Below, piece after piece: positions 26,941-35,523 of a stretch of DNA of 64,000 bases. The notes under the pieces were generated by a model. That model was given only the letters and a program-made list of their open reading frames with translations, was not told where the DNA came from and did not search any database. Every line of letters begins with the position of its first letter. Within the stretch, counting starts at the first letter, position 1. Made by a program: the position numbers and the translations under genes. This stretch comes from Telluribacter sp035998675 (GTDB taxonomy: Bacteria > Bacteroidota > Bacteroidia > Cytophagales > Spirosomataceae): positions 124,001-188,000 of the forward strand of contig NZ_DASYHI010000022.1 of NCBI RefSeq assembly GCF_035998675.1, given 5' to 3'.

Positions 26941-27963
26941 ATGGCTCTTATCAGCAGGAAAAAGATACCATACCTCATCAGTACCGAGCTGCGGGAGTAC
27001 CTCACCAAGTACCAGCGGGAAGTACCCCTCAGTATCCATTACTCTGACCTGCACCGGTATTCCAACGCCATTTCGCTGTACGACCCCCGGGGCAATGACA
27101 CGCTGTGGCTGTCGGTCTTTTACGAATCCAGCGATACACAAGATATCTTTTATGCCCTAAAGACGATTTACGCCCACCTGAAAGTCGACGGGGATCTGTC
27201 TATTCTGAATCACCTTTCGGTGGATCGGGTAGACCTGTGTACCTACGGTAACACGCGCCCGTTTCGGGTCCGGATTGTAAATCAGATTAACGACAACTTT
27301 GATTACTTCTATATCAAGCACGCCGATGCCTCGCGGGTATACGGGCTGGAACTGGAAGATATTTTTTCGCCCAATCAGGTCAGTTACCTGACCAGTGGCA
27401 ACTCGCTGGTGGAGGAGCATATAGTCGGGATTCCCGGCGATGTATTCATGAAAACTTACCTGACCGACCCCAACCTGAACCACATCCGGTTGTGCAAGGA
27501 GTTTGTGAAATTTAACGAGCGCTGCTTTGTGCGGCTGCTGGGCGACATGCACTCCAGCAACTTTATTGTAGACATTACCCCCGATTTTGAAGAAGTATAC
27601 TACCGGCTGCGGGCCATAGATTTTGACCAGCAGTCGTACGAGGGAAAGAAATCAGTGTACATGCCCCAGTACTTCCGGCAAAATAACCCCATTATTGAGC
27701 TGGGAATAAAGTACATGACTTCCGAAAGCGTGCGCCAGTACCAGATGGAGGAACGCTCCCAGATTGCCACCCGTATGCGGATTGAAAAGTCCCGTGCGAA
27801 TGACATACTGGATGTAATGGAAAATGATCAGCTGTCGAGTCCGGAATACATAGCCCAACTGCGTCACGAACTGGCCCGTCACTACCGCCATCAGGCCTTT
27901 CTGGAGTGCCGAACCATGGGACAATTGGTCCGCAAAAGCCTGGAGCTGGTCTCCAGTCACTAA
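26941..27963 (+). CDS. Unknown protein with kinase-fold-like motifs, coupled to rodA
   Basis: 340 residues, no signal peptide or membrane helix. I know no name for the family. In order one sees a candidate nucleotide-binding Lys (K126, YFYIKHAD), a hinge-like VEEHIVG (157-163), a catalytic-loop-like LGDMHSSNF (D202, N207) and a metal-loop-like AIDFD (D227, D229). This order and the GDxHxxN...DFD pattern resemble aminoglycoside-phosphotransferase/protein-kinase-like enzymes. It starts 2 bp after rodA, so it is translationally coupled and probably related to cell-wall growth. The kinase idea is inference from motifs only. Confidence 0.7.
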   Translation: MALISRKKIPYLISTELREYLTKYQREVPLSIHYSDLHRYSNAISLYDPRGNDTLWLSVFYESSDTQDIFYALKTIYAHLKVDGDLSILNHLSVDRVDLCTYGNTRPFRVRIVNQINDNFDYFYIKHADASRVYGLELEDIFSPNQVSYLTSGNSLVEEHIVGIPGDVFMKTYLTDPNLNHIRLCKEFVKFNERCFVRLLGDMHSSNFIVDITPDFEEVYYRLRAIDFDQQSYEGKKSVYMPQYFRQNNPIIELGIKYMTSESVRQYQMEERSQIATRMRIEKSRANDILDVMENDQLSSPEYIAQLRHELARHYRHQAFLECRTMGQLVRKSLELVSSH

Positions 27964-28340
27964 GCCAGCTTACCGGCAGCAAGTAACAGTAATATCCAGC
28001 CCACTATCAGCAACAACCCACCAATGGGCGCAACGGCTCCGAATTTGGTGATTCCGGTAAAGCAGATGGTATACAAAGAACCCGAGAAGATAAGGACTCC
28101 CCCCATAAAAGCATAGCCCGACCAGCCCAGCCAACGGACCGCTTCGTCGCCCGCCCGCTGCATCAGCAGACCAATTACGACCAGCATGATGGCGTGGTAA
28201 AACTGGTACTTCACGGCTGTTTCGAAGGTATCGGCGCGGCCTGCTGCTTCCAGCGAAGCCCTTAGCGCGTGCGCGCCGAAAGCTCCCAGCGCTACCGCCA
28301 AAGCACCCAGAAGGGCCCCTGCCTGTATCATCAACTTCAT
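27960..28340 (-). CDS. DUF423 family membrane protein
   Basis: 126 residues with four membrane helices, matching the DUF423 (YwdK-like) family: GALAVALGAFGAHALR near the N-terminus and FETAVKYQFYHAIML. The function is unknown. Its 3' end overlaps the kinase-like gene by 4 bp (convergent). It has one of the clearest -33/-7 promoters in the window. Confidence 0.93.
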   Translation of the reverse strand: MKLMIQAGALLGALAVALGAFGAHALRASLEAAGRADTFETAVKYQFYHAIMLVVIGLLMQRAGDEAVRWLGWSGYAFMGGVLIFSGSLYTICFTGITKFGAVAPIGGLLLIVGWILLLLAAGKLA

Positions 28341-28365
28341 CTTTTTTCAGGTTTGGTCATTTTTG

Positions 28366-28395
28366 CAAAGGTACTCGCTCAGCCCCTGCTTTCAA
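28366..28395 (-). promoter_or_regulatory. Promoter of the DUF423 gene
   Basis: On the minus strand TTG (28395-28393), 19 bp, then TACCTTTG (28373-28366) fits the Bacteroidota -33/-7 consensus. Transcription would begin about 20 bp before the ATG at 28340. Confidence 0.6.
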
Positions 28396-28399
28396 CTTC

Positions 28400-28564
28400 A
28401 TGAACAAAAAAGTTCTCCCTTATTACCTAAAATACCTTTCGCTCTGGTACTATTTTTTTGCAGCTTTTGTGGCCGCTATTCCTGCGTATTTTGCCTCAAT
28501 CAGTACGGGTGGGCGGTCAATAAAATTTGTATGTTGGCTTGCTATTAAAAAATTATTAAATTAG
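28400..28564 (+). CDS. Possible small membrane protein (54 aa)
   Basis: An ATG-to-TAG frame inside the 352-bp gap before the response regulator gene. The product begins MNKKVLPYYLKYLSLWYYF and has one strong hydrophobic helix (about 13-36) between basic ends (KK...KK), a credible single-pass membrane peptide. There is no clear ribosome-binding site and no recognised family. It may be chance. Confidence 0.3.
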   Translation: MNKKVLPYYLKYLSLWYYFFAAFVAAIPAYFASISTGGRSIKFVCWLAIKKLLN

Positions 28565-28692
28565 TTGCGGTTATTGTTAAGGTAGTAGTTGCAAGTTGTA
28601 GATGAATATGCGTATTTTTACGTGAACTTAGGTAATTGTACCCGTTATGTTTACCAAAAATTTACGATCGCTTTGCAAAAAACTATACACAC

Positions 28693-29067
28693 ATGGATAT
28701 TTTAGTAGTTGAAGACAATGAATTGTTGCTGAAAGCAATTGAATTCAGGTTAAAAAAAGAAGGCTATAACATTACCACATCTACGGACGGTAAAGATGCA
28801 CTCGAAAAAATCAGCAACTCCGTCCCCGATTTGATCATCACGGATATTATGATTCCCTTTTTTAACGGGCTGGAAATCGTAAGTACCGTCAGAAACAAGT
28901 TTTTATCCAAGATACCAATCATAGTCCTGAGCCGGGTTGGTTCCGAAAAAACGATCCTGGAAGCTTTCGAGTTGGGAGCCGATGATTTTATCACCAAACC
29001 ATTCAGTCCCAACGAGTTATGCATGCGCATTAAAAAGCTCCTGATTCCCCAGTTAAGAGCTTACTGA
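28693..29067 (+). CDS. Receiver-only response regulator
   Basis: 124 residues from the ATG at 28693; the frame extends to 28636 but the CheY fold starts here (MDILVVEDNE). The phospho-acceptor is D51 (LIITDIMIP), with acidic E7/D8 and K102 (FITKPF). There is no DNA-binding or enzymatic output domain, so it must work by protein contact. It begins the cluster of envelope/exopolysaccharide genes. The hybrid protein at 37052-39595 is the only other phosphorelay component in view. Confidence 0.9.
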   Translation: MDILVVEDNELLLKAIEFRLKKEGYNITTSTDGKDALEKISNSVPDLIITDIMIPFFNGLEIVSTVRNKFLSKIPIIVLSRVGSEKTILEAFELGADDFITKPFSPNELCMRIKKLLIPQLRAY

Positions 29068-29401
29068 TTGGTCCGTTCATTACACTGTCTTCCTCTGAAA
29101 AGGCCAAAATAACTCCTCCGCCGGGGGTGAACACGTACTTTGTGTCACGCAAGTACCTTTTTAATTATCCCCTGAATTTCCACGTACCATCCGGAAGAAC
29201 TGCGTCTGCCTGTCTACTTGAGGAATAACCAGTCCTGCGTACCATTTTTCTATTCACGAATACATTCTGTTTTGTATATTTGAGCAACTACCGCTGGCTT
29301 GGTCCGGGGTAGCCAGCCCGTACCACTCCTACTTTTAAGGTTGCCAACTGGCCCTTTCCGAAAAGTACCCGTACCTACTTTACCCGAATCTGTGCACCTT
29401 C
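29068..29401. other. Intergenic region upstream of the LTA-synthase-like gene
   Basis: 334 bp without a credible gene. It contains TATATTTG (29275-29282), a possible -7 box about 120 bp upstream of the next gene, with no good -33 partner. No terminator hairpin follows the response regulator. Confidence 0.4.
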
Positions 29402-31444
29402 ATGAATCTTGAAAAGTTAAGATTTCCATTTTCTCCCGTGGCTTTAGTACACTTTGGGAGACTAGTCAGCCTGTGGGCTATCATTCTGTTACTATTGACT
29501 TTCCTCGAAATCGGGTACAGTACCTCTCTGTTCGGTTTACCTGATCCGTTTTTTTTGGTGCTGGGCAGGGCGGTGCTAAGTAGTTTGTTCTTTTTCCTGA
29601 AAAGCACCACCGTCCTTTTTATCCTGCATGGGCTATTCTCCCTGATTTCCCTTAAAGTGGCGCGCTCGGTATTTATCGGGGTAGCCTTGGTGCTGGTAGC
29701 CATGCAGCTGGGCCTGATGAAGTACTTCCTGACGGCACTGGCACCGCTCGGTTCCGATTTATTCATTTATTCCATGGATGATATTGTCCAGACAGCCGGG
29801 GCCGCCGGAGCGGTTTCGGTAGTTGGCATACTGGGCTTCCTGGTGGTGGGCGCGCTGGTGTGGGCGTTATTCAGGTACCTTACTTCATATATTCCCGCCA
29901 ACCGCTGGGCGGTACTTGCCTTGCTGCTGGTCTCAGTAACCTTTACCGCGTCGGGCGTTGACAAGCTGGTACCTCCGCCGCAGTTTGGCAACGAGTATGT
30001 CAACTACCTGTCCTACAACAAGTCGCTTTACTTTTCTGATGCCTCCTATACCTACTTCATGGCGGACAGTAAGAGCGACGGTATTGATATATATTCAGAC
30101 ATGTACCTGGGGCTGGGTGAAACCATCAGCTCGGGCGATGATAAAATCATGACGGTGTCCTACATCGGGGCCAATGAGTTTCCTTTCCTGCACAAGGAAG
30201 AAACGCCCGATGTGCTGGGTCCTTTTTTCAGGAAATCCGACAAGCGGCCCAACATTGTACTCCTGATCGTAGAGGGGCTGGGCCGGGCCTTTACGGGCGA
30301 AGACCCTTACCTGGGCAGCTTTACGCCTTTCCTGGATTCGCTTTCCACCAAAAGTCTGGTTTGGGCCAATTTCCTGAGTGAAGGCGGACGTACCTTTGCG
30401 GTACTTCCTTCCATTCTGGGGTCGGCCCCCTTCGGCAAATCAGGCTTTAATGAACTGGGCGAGAAAATGCCGGGGCATTTTACGTTGATGAATATTCTGA
30501 AGAAAAATGGCTACAGTACCTCTTTCTACTACGGAGGCAACAGCAGCTTTGACCTCATGAGTACCTACCTCCGGAAAGGAGGTATTGGCCAGATTTACGA
30601 TGAATCGTCGTTTGGAAGCGGCATTCCGAAAATTCCCGAGAACAACGGTTTCAGCTGGGGCTACGACGACCGGGAGCTTTTCAATCACTTTTTCCGGATA
30701 AATGCCACGCCCGATAGTTCAGCCAAGCTCCATGTAATCCTGACCGTATCCATGCACAACCCGTTTCTGTTGAATAATCAGGCGGTATATATGTCGAGGG
30801 TGGAGCAAAGAATGACCGAACTGGCCTTCTCGGAGGATCAGAAAAACAAAACCCGACCGTACAAACAGATGCTCTCGACGGTTTTATTTTCGGACGAAGC
30901 CATCCGTGATTTTTTCCAGACCTACCAGAAGCGCCCCGACTTTGCCAACACTATTTTTCTGATTACCGGCGACCATCGTATGCCAGAAATACCGATGACG
31001 ACCAAGATCGACCGCTACCATGTACCGTTGATTGTTTACTCGCCCTTACTGAGCCGCAAGGCCTATTTCCGCTCTATTTCCACGCACTTTGATATTACGC
31101 CGACCCTGGTTTCTTATCTGGCCAATAACTACCCGGTGCAGCGGCCGGCCGTAACCAGCTGGCTGGGAACCGGTATTGATACCATTCGCCAGTTCAGGAA
31201 CATACACTCCTACCCCATTATGATGACCAAAGCCGAAATGGTGGACTACATCATGGGCAACTACATGCTCAGCCGGAACGAGTTATACGATATTTCGGCT
31301 AATATGGACCTGAATCCGGTCAATGAGCAATCCAGGAAAAGCAGTCTTCAGAATTCATTTGAATTGTTCAAGCAGAAGAACAACCGGATTATCGGCGGTA
31401 GCCGCCTGGTACCTGACTCGGCTCTGGTGAAGTTTAGTCCGTAG
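29402..31444 (+). CDS. LTA synthase-like phosphoglycerol transferase (sulfatase fold)
   Basis: 680 residues: five N-terminal membrane helices (to about residue 185), then a periplasmic sulfatase-fold domain. Metal and nucleophile motifs are IVEGLG (E291) and GGRTFAVLPS (T331, the expected nucleophile), and later TGDHRMPE. In Gram-negative bacteria such enzymes move phosphoglycerol or phosphoethanolamine onto glycans. Its place among exopolysaccharide genes suggests it decorates a secreted polymer or lipid-linked glycan. The gene converges with the next one, overlapping by 11 bp. Confidence 0.88.
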   Translation: MNLEKLRFPFSPVALVHFGRLVSLWAIILLLLTFLEIGYSTSLFGLPDPFFLVLGRAVLSSLFFFLKSTTVLFILHGLFSLISLKVARSVFIGVALVLVAMQLGLMKYFLTALAPLGSDLFIYSMDDIVQTAGAAGAVSVVGILGFLVVGALVWALFRYLTSYIPANRWAVLALLLVSVTFTASGVDKLVPPPQFGNEYVNYLSYNKSLYFSDASYTYFMADSKSDGIDIYSDMYLGLGETISSGDDKIMTVSYIGANEFPFLHKEETPDVLGPFFRKSDKRPNIVLLIVEGLGRAFTGEDPYLGSFTPFLDSLSTKSLVWANFLSEGGRTFAVLPSILGSAPFGKSGFNELGEKMPGHFTLMNILKKNGYSTSFYYGGNSSFDLMSTYLRKGGIGQIYDESSFGSGIPKIPENNGFSWGYDDRELFNHFFRINATPDSSAKLHVILTVSMHNPFLLNNQAVYMSRVEQRMTELAFSEDQKNKTRPYKQMLSTVLFSDEAIRDFFQTYQKRPDFANTIFLITGDHRMPEIPMTTKIDRYHVPLIVYSPLLSRKAYFRSISTHFDITPTLVSYLANNYPVQRPAVTSWLGTGIDTIRQFRNIHSYPIMMTKAEMVDYIMGNYMLSRNELYDISANMDLNPVNEQSRKSSLQNSFELFKQKNNRIIGGSRLVPDSALVKFSP

Positions 31445-32606
31445 TGGGGGTCCGGGTAGCTACCTGCTGGTGGTAGTCGTCCAGAATCCGGGCCATCATG
31501 GGCTGGTATACCTTCCAGAAGAACTCGTTCCGGTCAGAAAGAGTCGCAGAATGCATAAACAGAGGTACTACCTTGTCAATCCATTTGAAGGAAGCCGAAT
31601 ACAACTTGACGGGATTGTCGCTGTAGTCACCGGCGAAGTAGTAAAACTCGTAGTCGGCCCCTTTGTGCCTGAGAATAGCCGGAAAACGGGTAGGAATACC
31701 GTAGCGGGTCAACTCACTTTTGCCCTTACTATTGGGCTTGATTTCGTAGTCCGCTACCGACTGATTGAGCCGGGGATTGAATAACAGAATATCAAACCAG
31801 TACGAATAGGGGGAGCGGGCGGGTAAGCCGTAGTACTCACGCCCTAACTGGCTGGCGACCAGCTCCGGTATTTCTTCGGTGAGGTGGGTTCCGCTCTCCA
31901 GCACTACAATCTGATCGGTGTCTTTGACAAAAGCAATTCCTGACTTTTTAAAACTCCAGCGCCCCTGCTGCTTCACGTAGTTCCGGACCAGCCAGCGGGG
32001 TAGTTCGGTGTTGGTAGAGTCCAGGGAAGTGAAGTACCGGCCGATCCAGCCCGTCCAGTGCATCCCGAATTCCAGCTCAAAACGATTTCGTATTGTGGTG
32101 GAGGTGGGGGAATTGATGGCGTTAAACTCCAGCATAATCAGCTTCTTGTTCTTTTTCATAGTCCTGAGAAAAAAAACATCCTGCTCGCTCATACCACCAT
32201 ACAGTATACCCGACCGTTCCGACTGATTCTTGCCCTCGAACCATTCCTGCTTATAAATACCGTAGGTATCGGTGTAGTAGGTAAGGTCACTATCCTGACT
32301 GAGCTGCTCCAGTTGCTCATTCGAGAACCGTTCGAGCCCTTTTATCTTGTACAGCTGTTTATCCTGCGGAAAAAAACCGAAATAGTCGCCGATGGAATAA
32401 AGTTTCGATTTGGTTTTGGAGTAGCGGTGGTGGCGCAAAATCCAGGTGAGTGAACTATGTTCCTGGGCATCCGAAGTAAGTACGGTTTTGTCCACAATAG
32501 CGGCCACCAGCTTGCGTTTCGGTGTAAAAAACCACGCCAACCACAGCCAGATGGGTAATGAAAGCAGGAGGTAAAATACTAGTCTGACGGTAGAGATTTT
32601 CTTCAT
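31434..32606 (-). CDS. Unknown inner-membrane-anchored protein of the exopolysaccharide locus
   Basis: 390 residues with one N-terminal membrane helix (about 8-27, LVFYLLLSLPIWLWLAWFF) and a large outer domain. The start of that domain (AAIVDKTVLTSDAQEHSSLTW) and GILYGGMSEQD look like an alpha/beta domain. I do not recognise the family; a glutaminase-like or deacetylase-like fold is possible but unproven. It begins 11 bp after the YaiO-barrel gene and should be in the same operon. Confidence 0.7.
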   Translation of the reverse strand: MKKISTVRLVFYLLLSLPIWLWLAWFFTPKRKLVAAIVDKTVLTSDAQEHSSLTWILRHHRYSKTKSKLYSIGDYFGFFPQDKQLYKIKGLERFSNEQLEQLSQDSDLTYYTDTYGIYKQEWFEGKNQSERSGILYGGMSEQDVFFLRTMKKNKKLIMLEFNAINSPTSTTIRNRFELEFGMHWTGWIGRYFTSLDSTNTELPRWLVRNYVKQQGRWSFKKSGIAFVKDTDQIVVLESGTHLTEEIPELVASQLGREYYGLPARSPYSYWFDILLFNPRLNQSVADYEIKPNSKGKSELTRYGIPTRFPAILRHKGADYEFYYFAGDYSDNPVKLYSASFKWIDKVVPLFMHSATLSDRNEFFWKVYQPMMARILDDYHQQVATRTPTTD

Positions 32607-32617
32607 GAGGCGCTCCT

Positions 32618-33874
32618 TTAAAACCTGCGTTGGTACATAATACCGAAACTCAGCTGAGTACCACGGGCGCGATCAGGCTGCGCTTCATTGAACCAGGTAC
32701 CTGTTAGTAGCAGTACGTTTACCTTGTTGATCCGGCTGCTGTACCACACATCTACCTTGCGCGAACTTAGCTGCTGTGGCCGGTCCAGCAGTATACTCCG
32801 GTTTTCGTCCGGCGATATTCCCGAGCCAATTGCCACCGACAGAAAATCATCGGCCGTGTCGAAGTAGTAGCGGGTAGTAAAGGTATAGCTGTGCGACAGG
32901 CTTTGGATACCGGGCACCAGGTAAGTACGCAGATTGAACCAGTAGTTGCTGAAATATTTACCAGCTGAGGCCGTGTAAATCCAGGTAGCACTTGAAAACC
33001 TGAGGTACCTTAAGCCCAGGTCGGCTTCGTAACTTTGGGGCAGGTTGGCGTAAAGCGAGTACCCCGCTCTAAACCGCGGAAAAATGGGCTCATTGCCCGA
33101 ATAACCAACGTTAACATAGCTGTAAAAGCGGGGACTGATGCGCGGATAAGCTTCGGCTTCGACCTGAAGGCCACTCGAGCCAAACCGGTTGGCATAGTTA
33201 ACCCGACCAATTACAATGCCCCGGTTGGTACGGTGTCCGTAGGCTATGTTGGCAATATGCCAGGGCGTTTCGTTCAGGGCCGAATTATAGTTTTTGTTGA
33301 AATAAAAGAAATCATAACTAAGGGTAATCTGATCCAGCGAGGCGAATGTTCTGATTTGCGTGGCCAGGGCCTTTGCTTCCGGGTTGTGCGGGTACCTTAC
33401 CAGAATGTCATTAATCAGAATAAATGCCTCCGGATAATCCTTTACATCGTACAGGGCCTGCGCTTTCTTAAGCATATACTCCTCATCCTGCGGGTAGAAT
33501 TCCAAAGCTTTGTTAATATAGGAAAGGGCGGCGGCGGGGTCGGTGGCCGCGTACTCCAGCTCAATGTATTGATTAAGGGCTTCGCGGTTTTGGGGGTTTC
33601 TCTTAAGTACTATATCCAGTTCTTCCCTGGCCTCTTCGCGCTTGTTGGTCAGCATGTACACCCGGCTCAGCAGTATACGCATAGGAGCATTGTCCGGTGT
33701 CTTTTGTAATGCCAACTGTACCAGTCGCAGGGCTTCGGGGTAGTCTTTTTGAACAAAAGTAGCCAACCGCGCCCGTCGAAACAGCTCGGCCGGGCTTAGC
33801 TCCGCCTGAGCCAGTACCCCACCAGCCACGGTAGTCAATAGAAAAAATAGAAAAACTAAAAAATGGCTTTTCAC
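32618..33874 (-). CDS. TPR protein with C-terminal YaiO-type outer-membrane beta-barrel
   Basis: 418 residues: signal peptide (1-22), three to four TPR units (about 25-185, e.g. NREALNQYIELEYAATDPAA), then a YaiO-family barrel (about 190-418) of amphipathic strands ending in aromatic Phe (SFGIMYQRRF), as outer-membrane proteins do. A TPR scaffold fused to an outer-membrane barrel is the arrangement of PgaA and BcsC exopolysaccharide exporters, though smaller. It is divergent from the HEAT/GT2 synthase operon across a 555-bp region. An export role is inferred from architecture and context. Confidence 0.85.
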   Translation of the reverse strand: MKSHFLVFLFFLLTTVAGGVLAQAELSPAELFRRARLATFVQKDYPEALRLVQLALQKTPDNAPMRILLSRVYMLTNKREEAREELDIVLKRNPQNREALNQYIELEYAATDPAAALSYINKALEFYPQDEEYMLKKAQALYDVKDYPEAFILINDILVRYPHNPEAKALATQIRTFASLDQITLSYDFFYFNKNYNSALNETPWHIANIAYGHRTNRGIVIGRVNYANRFGSSGLQVEAEAYPRISPRFYSYVNVGYSGNEPIFPRFRAGYSLYANLPQSYEADLGLRYLRFSSATWIYTASAGKYFSNYWFNLRTYLVPGIQSLSHSYTFTTRYYFDTADDFLSVAIGSGISPDENRSILLDRPQQLSSRKVDVWYSSRINKVNVLLLTGTWFNEAQPDRARGTQLSFGIMYQRRF

Positions 33875-33909
33875 AAGTTGTGCGTGTTTATTAAACAGCG
33901 GAAAATCTT

Positions 33910-33917
33910 CAAAATTA
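33910..33917 (-). promoter_or_regulatory. Candidate -7 box of the YaiO-barrel operon
   Basis: Minus-strand TAATTTTG fits TAnnTTTG and lies 36 bp before the start codon at 33874. No TTG is found at the ideal -33 distance. Confidence 0.35.
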
Positions 33918-33992
33918 AAAATAGTTACTTACTAAACATACGCTTTTGGACAATGCGGTACTTAAAAAAATTCAATTTTATAATTTCATTTT

Positions 33993-34007
33993 TGGCACGG
34001 TTTTTGC
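33993..34007 (+). promoter_or_regulatory. Sigma-54 (-24/-12) promoter
   Basis: TGGCACGGTTTTTGC: the -24 GG (33994-33995) and -12 GC (34006-34007) are separated by exactly 10 bp, and TGGCACG-N4-TTGC is the full RpoN consensus. It points at the HEAT-GT2 operon, with a start near 34019. Activation would need a bacterial enhancer-binding protein, which is not encoded in this window. Confidence 0.8.
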
Positions 34008-34429
34008 TTGACCCCTATTTAGTATCCTGATCCGAAAACATACAATCCTCCGCAGTAATACCTAGCAAATAATATGCCTTTTTTAGTTTAGAAGGCCACT
34101 TACAGCTGGTATAGCGAAAAAAATGAGGAGCAGGAGAGGTTTCCAGCCGGATAGAAATAAATAGTTGGGGTGATAAGGGTATATCTAAAAAAATGGCCGA
34201 ATTTTAGTGCGTAGTTGGCTTTAAGCTTCTAGTCGTCAGTTCAAAGAGAAACAAATTGCGCTAAGGCACTAACCAGACGGCTAATTCTGAATAACTTAAC
34301 TAGAAGTAGGGGTGTTTCTTAAAATAATTATAATTTTTATTTTCTAATCCGGGCTTAGTCAGCCCACCGGTACCTACTGCTTTACAACACCTCTGCCTTA
34401 TTTTCCGCCTTACGAATTAATACTACCGA

Positions 34430-35521
34430 ATGGTCTACTGGTTTACATACTTTGGGGGAGGTACCATAAAATTTCAATACTCTTTACTGATCTTTCTTAT
34501 CCTCATTTTTTTGTGTGTTAGCCTGGCTTTTTTTATTCTTATTGTACTTAGTATTAAAAACCGGCGGATTCTGCAAAAAAGAGATGCTAATCTTAAATTA
34601 AACTGCGAGCAGATTTTTAACTCGGTTATGTTCGAGGAGGAGCTCTCTTCCGAGGCCCGGCGACTGATAGATAATTTCTTTGCCAATCCGGCCCGAAAAC
34701 AGTTTTTGCTGACCGAGCTGGTTGATCTCAAAAAGCTTTTTTCCGGCGAAGTGGCGGACAAGCTCCGGGATTTCTACATCAATTCGGGTTTGGTGAATCA
34801 CTCGATCAAAAAAATTAAAACCCGGGACAGAAAGACCATCCTCGTCGGGATTGAAGAACTGATGGAGATGAATATTACCTCAGCTATTCCGGCGCTGGAC
34901 TCCCTGCTGACATCACCCGAAATTGACGAAGATATCAAGGGGCATGTGCACCTGGCTATTCTTAACCTGGACCCGGACCAGGGCTTCAGGTACATCAATG
35001 AGGCCAATAGCTACCTGACCGAGTGGCAGCAACTCACCATCATAGCGCTGCTGGACCGCAAAAATTATTTTGACGTACCGTACCTGGATAAGTGGCTGGA
35101 TAAAAATGATTCGCTCATTATTTTTGGCTGCCGACTGATTCGTTTTACCAAGTCCCTGATTGAAATTCCGTTGCTAACCGAAATGGTGAGCACAAGCAAG
35201 CCCACTATAAAGGTGGAAGTTATAAAAACGCTGGGTGTACTTGAGGTGAATGATGTTACTCCCCTGCTCATAGAGATTTACCCCTACGAAAACGAAGAAG
35301 TCAAAGAGGCGATATTACTGGCACTCGGCCAGTTTACCGAACCGGCCGCGCTTTCTTTTCTGGTTGAATGTGCCATTCTTGATCCTTTCAAATATAAAAT
35401 GCTGGCCGTACGGGCCATTGATAAAACCGAAGGTGGCGATGACGCCCTGAAACAACTGCTTTCCCTCCGGAATCCCGAGATTGATAAAATAATCAGACAC
35501 GTAAGTGATCCCCGACTTTAA
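34430..35521 (+). CDS. HEAT-repeat membrane protein
   Basis: 363 residues. One membrane helix (about 19-43, LLIFLILIFLCVSLAFFILIV) is followed by a cytoplasmic helical-repeat domain; alternating helices such as EEVKEAILLALGQFTEPAALSFL (residues 285-310) are HEAT-like. It lies 2 bp before the GT2 synthase gene, so the two are translationally coupled. This suggests a scaffold or regulator of the synthase, in the way PilZ or HEAT partners assist other polysaccharide synthases. There is no enzymatic motif. Confidence 0.8.
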   Translation: MVYWFTYFGGGTIKFQYSLLIFLILIFLCVSLAFFILIVLSIKNRRILQKRDANLKLNCEQIFNSVMFEEELSSEARRLIDNFFANPARKQFLLTELVDLKKLFSGEVADKLRDFYINSGLVNHSIKKIKTRDRKTILVGIEELMEMNITSAIPALDSLLTSPEIDEDIKGHVHLAILNLDPDQGFRYINEANSYLTEWQQLTIIALLDRKNYFDVPYLDKWLDKNDSLIIFGCRLIRFTKSLIEIPLLTEMVSTSKPTIKVEVIKTLGVLEVNDVTPLLIEIYPYENEEVKEAILLALGQFTEPAALSFLVECAILDPFKYKMLAVRAIDKTEGGDDALKQLLSLRNPEIDKIIRHVSDPRL

Positions 35522-35523
35522 TT

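Larger units (their letters stand above)
33875..34429. other. 555-bp divergent regulatory region of the exopolysaccharide locus
   Basis: Separates the YaiO-barrel operon (minus) from the HEAT-GT2 operon (plus). It holds a minus-strand -7 box TAATTTTG (33917-33910), a plus-strand sigma-54 promoter (33993-34007), and an 8-bp inverted repeat CTTCTAGT / ACTAGAAG around 34227 and 34301. The leader of the plus-strand operon would be about 410 nt, unusually long. No gene is visible. Confidence 0.7.

Noticed and set aside
28521..28545. TTGGCTTGC-like sequence as a third sigma-54 promoter upstream of the response regulator
   Set aside because: The GG-N10-GC spacing is not met; the -12 element is missing.
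29275..29282. TATATTTG as a firm promoter of the LTA-synthase-like gene
   Set aside because: It lacks a -33 partner and lies about 120 bp from the gene; kept only as a note in the intergenic entry.
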